From Streptacidiphilus jiangxiensis (lineage in GTDB: Bacteria > Actinomycetota > Actinomycetes > Streptomycetales > Streptomycetaceae), in contig NZ_FOAZ01000001.1 in assembly GCF_900109465.1 (NCBI RefSeq), positions 124,001-188,000 on the forward strand: 64,000 nucleotides of DNA, written 5' to 3'. Position 1 is the stretch's first letter. Every line of letters begins with the position of its first letter. The position numbers were made by a program, and so were the translations under genes. Under the pieces are notes generated by a model. It worked only from the letters and a program-made list of their open reading frames with translations. It was not told the DNA's origin and ran no database searches. Positions 60,250 through 64,000 of the stretch are shown here, one piece after another.

Positions 60250-60770
60250 TGCGCGCGTTCGTGCTCACCGTCTCGAACCGGGCCCATGCGGGTGTCTACG
60301 AGGACCGCGGCGGTCCGATCCTGGCCGCCGGGCTCGCCCAGCTCGGTTGCATGGTGGTCGGTCCCGTCGTGGTGCCGGACGGGGATCCGGTGCTGGTGGC
60401 GCTCCGCAAGGCCGTGGCGGACGGCTACGACGTGGTGGTCACCACCGGCGGTACGGGCCTCACGCCGCTCGACCTCACGCCCGAGATGACCGCGCAGGTC
60501 ATCACCCGGCCAGTACCCGGTATCGCGGAGGCGATCCGCGCCTACGGGCGGGAGCACGGCGTGCCGACGGCCGCGCTCTCCCGCGGCCTGTCCGGGCTGG
60601 CCGGACGCACGCTGGTCGTCAACCTCCCCGGCTCGCCCGGCGGGGTCAAGGACGGCCTCGCGGTCCTCGGCCCGCTGCTGGCTCACGCGGTCGACCAGGT
60701 GGGCGGCGGTGACCACGTTCCTCAGACGTCCCATGCGCCCGAGGCCAACGGGGAAGGGGGCCCGCACTGA
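60246..60770 (+). CDS. mogA: Molybdopterin adenylyltransferase, MogA/MoaB family
   Basis: 174 residues from ATG-ATG overlapping the moaC stop. The MoCF core shows VLTVSNRAHAGVYEDRGGP, the MPT-binding VVTTGGTGLTPLDLTPEM (about 60-77) and LPGSPGGVKDGL (about 127-138). It adenylylates molybdopterin before metal insertion by MoeA. The end of the gene overlaps the start of the next one (CTGA). A poorly conserved 20-residue C-terminal tail follows the core. Confidence 0.93.
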   Translation: MMRAFVLTVSNRAHAGVYEDRGGPILAAGLAQLGCMVVGPVVVPDGDPVLVALRKAVADGYDVVVTTGGTGLTPLDLTPEMTAQVITRPVPGIAEAIRAYGREHGVPTAALSRGLSGLAGRTLVVNLPGSPGGVKDGLAVLGPLLAHAVDQVGGGDHVPQTSHAPEANGEGGPH

Positions 60771-61399
60771 ACGCATTCTGGCCGGCCGAGCTGCGGGAGG
60801 GGTCGGTCGAGCTGCGCCCGATCCGGATCCGGGACCAGCGGGTCTGGCAGGAGGTCAGCCGCCGTAACCGGGACTGGTTGCGTCGGTGGGAGGCCACCGT
60901 GCCGCCGCCTCCGCCCGGTCACCCGCACAACCCGCGTCCGACCTACCGTCAGATGGTGAGGTTCCTGCGCCGGGAGGCGAACGCGGGCCGCATGCTGCCG
61001 TTCGTCGTGACCTACGAGGGAAACCTGGTCGGTCAGCTGACTGTCGGCGGCGTCACCTGGGGTTCCATGTGTTCCGCGAATATCGGTTACTGGGTCGATG
61101 AGGGGCATGCGGGCCGCGGAATCATTCCGACCGCGGTGGCTCTGGCAACCGACTACTGCTTCCGCACGATGGGGCTGCACCGGATCGAGATCTGCATCCG
61201 CCCCGAGAACCTTCCGAGTCGCCGAGTGGTCGAGAAACTCGGATTCCGGGAGGAAGGCCTTCGTCCACGTTATCTTCACATCGACGGCGGCTGGCGGGAC
61301 CATCTCGTCTACGCGCTGACGGCGGACGAGGTGCCCGAAGGATTGCTCGCGCGCTGGCGCGGAAACAGTGGAATCGAGAGTCACCATCACCACAAATAG
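60767..61399 (+). CDS. RimJ-like GNAT acetyltransferase, apparent CTG start
   Basis: 210 residues. The GNAT domain begins SVELRPIRIRD, upstream of any ATG, GTG or TTG, so an upstream start is required. The CTG at 60767 follows GGGGAAGGGGG and overlaps the mogA stop (CTGA), mirroring the ATGA overlaps nearby. The acetyl-CoA loop is GHAGRGIIPTA (about 109-119) and the C-terminal part has NLPSRRVVEKLGFREEG. The last residues are SHHHHK. It resembles Rv0995 (RimJ) in the mycobacterial glp region. It may N-acetylate a ribosomal or other protein. Confidence 0.85.
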   Translation: MNAFWPAELREGSVELRPIRIRDQRVWQEVSRRNRDWLRRWEATVPPPPPGHPHNPRPTYRQMVRFLRREANAGRMLPFVVTYEGNLVGQLTVGGVTWGSMCSANIGYWVDEGHAGRGIIPTAVALATDYCFRTMGLHRIEICIRPENLPSRRVVEKLGFREEGLRPRYLHIDGGWRDHLVYALTADEVPEGLLARWRGNSGIESHHHHK

Positions 61400-61477
61400 G
61401 TCGATATGAAGATGATTCAGCGACACACCGGTCGAAATAGCCGCCGGGCCGTCCTTCACGCCCGTACGGTGTGAAGC

Positions 61478-62650
61478 GTGAGCAGTAGCGGCCTCATTTA
61501 CGCGGTCATCGTCGGGGCCTGGGCTGCGTATCTGGTCCCCATGTGGCTCCGCCGTCAGGACGAGCTCAACGAGGCCCGTCCCACCGAGCGATTCAGCACG
61601 GCGATCCGATTGCTGTCCGGGCGCGCCGCGATGGAGCGCAGGATCTCACGGCAACTGGACGAGACGCAGCCGTTGGGCCTGCCGACTCCGCTGCCGAAGC
61701 CTTCGACGGACACCCACGGCGTCAGCGCCTCCCGTGCATTCGACCCGGATGAGCCCGAGTCCGTCGGGCACCCCGAGGGCGGCGAGGACCTGGGTGGGAA
61801 TTTCGCTCCCCCGGCCCAGGCCGCTCGCAGCCAGCACCGGGCCGCTGCGGCGGCCCACTCGGCCCACCCGGTCCAGGGCGGGCCCTCGCCGGACGCGGCG
61901 TCCCGCCGTCGTGCGGCGCTGCTCGCGCGTCGTCGGCGCATGGTGGTGGTGCTGTTCGCGGCCTTCACCGTCGGGATGGTGGTCGCGGCCGTGGGCGGGG
62001 TCGACCTGCTCTGGATCCCGGCCGTCCCCGCAGTGCTGTTCTCCCTCTACATCGGGCAGATGCGTCGTCAGGAGCACCGTCGCTACGAGGTCAGGCTCGA
62101 CCGCCGGCGGGCCGTCGAGGCCGCTCAGCGCGTCCGCCAGCAGGCGGCCGCGCGCCGCGAGGCGGAGACTGCCGCAGCGGCGCCGGTGCCGCGGGAGGCC
62201 GCAGCGCCCCACCTGGCCGCTCGGACTCCACGTGCGACCGAGGAGACGGACCACGGCGTCGGGGCGACCACCTCCGGCACCGGCAGCCTGGGCGCGGGCC
62301 GCGGCGAGCCGTGGGCGGACCACGACCGTCCTGAGCACGCAGCTGCCGCGTCCGCGGCCCGGGACGACGGCGGCTGGGATCCCGTGCCGGTCCCGCTCCC
62401 GACCTACGTCACGGCTCCGGTCGCGCCGCGGGCGACGCTCGGCCTGGATCTGTCCGCCCCGGACACGTACTCGTCGGCGCGCGGCCGCAAGGCCCCGGCA
62501 GCCGGGCAGGCCCCCGCGGCCGCCCCGGCGGCGAAGCCCGCCCAGACCGCACCGGGTCCGGCCACACCTCCCCGTCGTCCGGCGCCGAAGCCGGCCACGC
62601 CACTCTTCGACCAGTTCGCCGACGACACCCCTCGGGCCGCCAACGAGTAA
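61478..62650 (+). CDS. sepX: SepX/GlpR-like cell-division membrane protein
   Basis: 390 residues. N-terminal membrane helix (about 4-20, LIYAVIVGAWAAYLVPMWL) with the conserved RRQDELNE and a cytoplasmic linker. A second hydrophobic region (about 150-192, two short helices) follows, then a coiled-coil-prone basic stretch (RRQEHRRYEVRLDRRRAVEAAQ) and a long Ala/Pro-rich tail ending LFDQFADD. The order (moeA/glp, GNAT, this gene) equals Rv0994-Rv0996. There Rv0996 is GlpR, the receptor of the Glp-FtsZ complex, and the Streptomyces counterpart is SepX. I infer a septum-stabilising membrane protein. Function in this strain is untested. Confidence 0.8.
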   Translation: MSSSGLIYAVIVGAWAAYLVPMWLRRQDELNEARPTERFSTAIRLLSGRAAMERRISRQLDETQPLGLPTPLPKPSTDTHGVSASRAFDPDEPESVGHPEGGEDLGGNFAPPAQAARSQHRAAAAAHSAHPVQGGPSPDAASRRRAALLARRRRMVVVLFAAFTVGMVVAAVGGVDLLWIPAVPAVLFSLYIGQMRRQEHRRYEVRLDRRRAVEAAQRVRQQAAARREAETAAAAPVPREAAAPHLAARTPRATEETDHGVGATTSGTGSLGAGRGEPWADHDRPEHAAAASAARDDGGWDPVPVPLPTYVTAPVAPRATLGLDLSAPDTYSSARGRKAPAAGQAPAAAPAAKPAQTAPGPATPPRRPAPKPATPLFDQFADDTPRAANE

Positions 62651-62696
62651 CCCGTGCGCAAGCACCCCTCCGGACCTGCTAGAGTTTCTTCTCGTT

Positions 62697-62772
<76 letters not shown>

Positions 62773-62777
62773 CAACA

Positions 62778-62813
62778 CAGAGGCCCTGTCCGAGAGATCG
62801 GACAGGGCCTCTG
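62778..62813 (+). terminator. Terminator of tRNA-Ala
   Basis: 16-bp perfect stem CAGAGGCCCTGTCCGA / TCGGACAGGGCCTCTG with a GAGA loop, starting 7 bp after the tRNA. Confidence 0.88.
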
Positions 62814-63043
62814 GCGTTCTCGGCCGACTCCCTGGGCGGACGGGGGGAACCTTCCCCGGTCCGTGACATGGATCACAGGGCCTCGTGCGGTCTTCTTGGG
62901 CCCCGAACGCCCGACCGGGCGTCTGCCGCCCGGCCCGGCCGATGGCGGTGCATCAGAGTCCTCGTGATCGAGAACGACTCCGGCGGCACGGGTCGCCGCG
63001 GTGGCCGCCCGGGCCGGAGCCCGGACCGCCACCAGGGCGGGCC
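62814..63043. other. Gap between tRNA-Ala and the HAD-like gene
   Basis: 230 bp with no supported gene. It ends at the stop of the minus-strand HAD-like gene; no clear hairpin. Confidence 0.5.
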
Positions 63044-63664
63044 TCAGGCGATGGCGGCCGCCCAGGCGGACAGGGCAGCGAAGTCGTCCTCCGTCAGTCC
63101 GCTGCGTGCGTCGACCCGGTGGAGCATGGCGCGCGCAGGATGGGTTCGGGCGACCTCGTCCTGGTCGGTGTCGGTGATCTCGTCGTCGACCCAGGCGAAC
63201 GGCCGCCCCGCGGCCCAGGCGACGACCTCCGGGGTCTTCCAGCAGCCGCCGCCACGGGTGACCGGGCGCGGACGCTGCCAGGAGATGAAGGGCAGGTCCG
63301 GGAGGCCGATCAGGGGCGCGATGTAGTCGTTCGCCTCGGCCTCCCAGGTGGTGGCCCACACCAGGTCGAAGGGCAGGGCCATGAGCTGCCGTCCGTGGTC
63401 GGGATTGACCCAGACCAGGAGGGGGGCCGGCTCGCGTGGGCGGGCGGCGGCCGCGATCCTGAGCTCTTCGAGCGCGGCCCAGGTCGGCGGCATCAGGAAA
63501 TGCTCGGTGAACCCGGCCGGTCTGGTGTCGGGCATCCCGCCGAAGGGGTTGAGTGGCCCGTCGACGTCGACGTCGACGTCGACGTCGAGCAGCAGCAGCG
63601 GGCGGCCGGGCTCCCGGGACGGGCCCGGGACCCGGTCGGACGGCTGCAGCGGCGCCGGGCTCAT
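63044..63664 (-). CDS. HAD-like protein with expanded DVD motif
   Basis: 206 residues; ATG overlaps the stop of the sulfurtransferase (ATGA). The expected HAD motif I (DVDGPLNPF) is present at residues 33-41 but preceded by three extra DV units, giving DVDVDVDVDGPLNP, encoded by a GTCGAC microsatellite. Downstream, VWATTWEAEANDYIAPL and the late Asp motif FAWVDDEITDTDQ are typical of this small actinobacterial HAD-type family. Function unknown, probably a phosphatase or phosphatase-like fold. Confidence 0.8.
   Translation of the reverse strand: MSPAPLQPSDRVPGPSREPGRPLLLLDVDVDVDVDGPLNPFGGMPDTRPAGFTEHFLMPPTWAALEELRIAAAARPREPAPLLVWVNPDHGRQLMALPFDLVWATTWEAEANDYIAPLIGLPDLPFISWQRPRPVTRGGGCWKTPEVVAWAAGRPFAWVDDEITDTDQDEVARTHPARAMLHRVDARSGLTEDDFAALSAWAAAIA
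63560..63589. repeat. GTCGAC hexanucleotide microsatellite in the HAD-like gene
   Basis: Four perfect GTCGAC units followed by GTCGAG. Unit length 6 keeps the frame; each unit adds one Asp-Val pair directly before the catalytic motif. Confidence 0.9.
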
Positions 63665-64000
63665 ACGACCGGGAGTGCGGAGGGCAGACCCCACTCGCTC
63701 CAGGAGCCGTCGTAGACCGCCAGGTCGCGGTAGCCGGCGATGGTGGCGCCGAGGGCCAGGACGCAGGCGGTGACGCCCGAGCCGCAGCTGAACAGCAGCC
63801 GGGGCGCGTCGGCCGCCGCTGCGTGCGCACCCGAGCCTTCCTCCTCGGCCGCCAGGGCCTTGTCGAAAAGCTCCCGCAGGGCCCCCGGGGCGAGCAGCAG
63901 ACCCTTCTCGTCCTGGAGAGCGGTGAAGGGCAGGTTGACGGCGCCGGGCATGTGGCCGCCGCGCAGCCCCGGGCGCGGCTCCGGGGCGAGGCCGTGGAAG
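63661..64000 (-). CDS. Sulfurtransferase (rhodanese family), C-terminal part
   Basis: Partial: the 5' end lies beyond the window. About 113 residues of the second rhodanese domain are visible: GHMPGAVNLPF, a linker, and the active-site loop FSCGSGVTACVLAL with the persulfide-forming cysteine. CGSGVTA is found in thiosulfate and 3-mercaptopyruvate sulfurtransferases such as SseA. The final region AVYDGSWSEWG fits the C-terminus of this family. An alanine-rich insert (GSGAHAAAADAP) before the active site is unusual. The HAD-like gene follows by ATGA overlap. Confidence 0.88.
   Translation of the reverse strand, partial: FHGLAPEPRPGLRGGHMPGAVNLPFTALQDEKGLLLAPGALRELFDKALAAEEEGSGAHAAAADAPRLLFSCGSGVTACVLALGATIAGYRDLAVYDGSWSEWGLPSALPVV

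Overview
The window reads as a chromosomal stretch of a high-GC actinomycete, most likely a member of the Streptomycetaceae. Pointers are the very high G+C third-codon bias, frequent GTG starts and ATGA/GTGA overlaps, an HrdD-type sigma factor behind a SigR-type promoter, a SepX-like division protein, and a dispersed intergenic repeat with a GGGGCGCG...GAACTGCGCGA core. There is no sign of a plasmid, phage or integrative element.

Region 1 (about 1-35.6 kb) is dominated by acyl-CoA catabolism: four acyl-CoA dehydrogenases (one partial), an SDR, an aldehyde and a zinc alcohol dehydrogenase, a flavin reductase, a deazaflavin-type oxidoreductase, an enoyl-CoA hydratase, an ADP-forming acyl-CoA synthetase, an AMP-forming acyl-CoA ligase, two SCP2/Ltp-type thiolases, two DUF35 zinc-ribbon/OB proteins, a DoxX-like membrane protein, an MFS transporter, and TetR and GlxA/AraC regulators. 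Four divergent promoter regions in this stretch (4.25, 16.0, 21.8 and 33.9 kb) carry one to two copies each of the same 21-bp palindrome (consensus AATCTGACGKACCGTCAGATT). This points to one co-regulated catabolic regulon for a cyclic or branched lipid. The TetR gene at 24.6 kb is the best local candidate for its repressor. Other genes interspersed here are an anti-sigma-like ATPase, an SGNH hydrolase, an L,D-transpeptidase, a FabH-like ketosynthase, a cyclopropane-fatty-acid synthase, a Ser/Thr kinase with a beta-propeller, galE and a dolichol-phosphate-mannose-synthase-like glycosyltransferase.

Region 2 (35.8-41.7 kb) holds a GT2-GtrA plus GT39 glycosyltransferase pair, a PAP2 phosphatase and an hrdD-like sigma factor gene. 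Region 3 (41.8-48.5 kb) is a six-gene, same-strand cluster: polytopic membrane subunit, molybdopterin oxidoreductase, four-cluster ferredoxin, Tat-type Rieske protein, small membrane protein and NarK transporter. It looks like a non-NarGHI nitrate reductase system.

Region 4 (48.5-62.7 kb) is a conserved actinobacterial core. It contains mscL, a small membrane protein, MTA phosphorylase, an FmdB-type zinc-ribbon protein behind a CIRCE-like operator, a K+/H+ antiporter, a penicillin acylase and 5-formyl-THF cyclo-ligase. These are followed by a GGDEF protein, galU, a Glp-type moeA, moaC, mogA, a RimJ-like acetyltransferase apparently starting at CTG, and a SepX/GlpR-like membrane protein. Its order resembles, from memory, the M. 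tuberculosis Rv0985c-Rv0996 neighbourhood. A tRNA-Ala(CGC), a HAD-like gene with an expanded DVDVDVDVDG motif and a truncated sulfurtransferase close the window.
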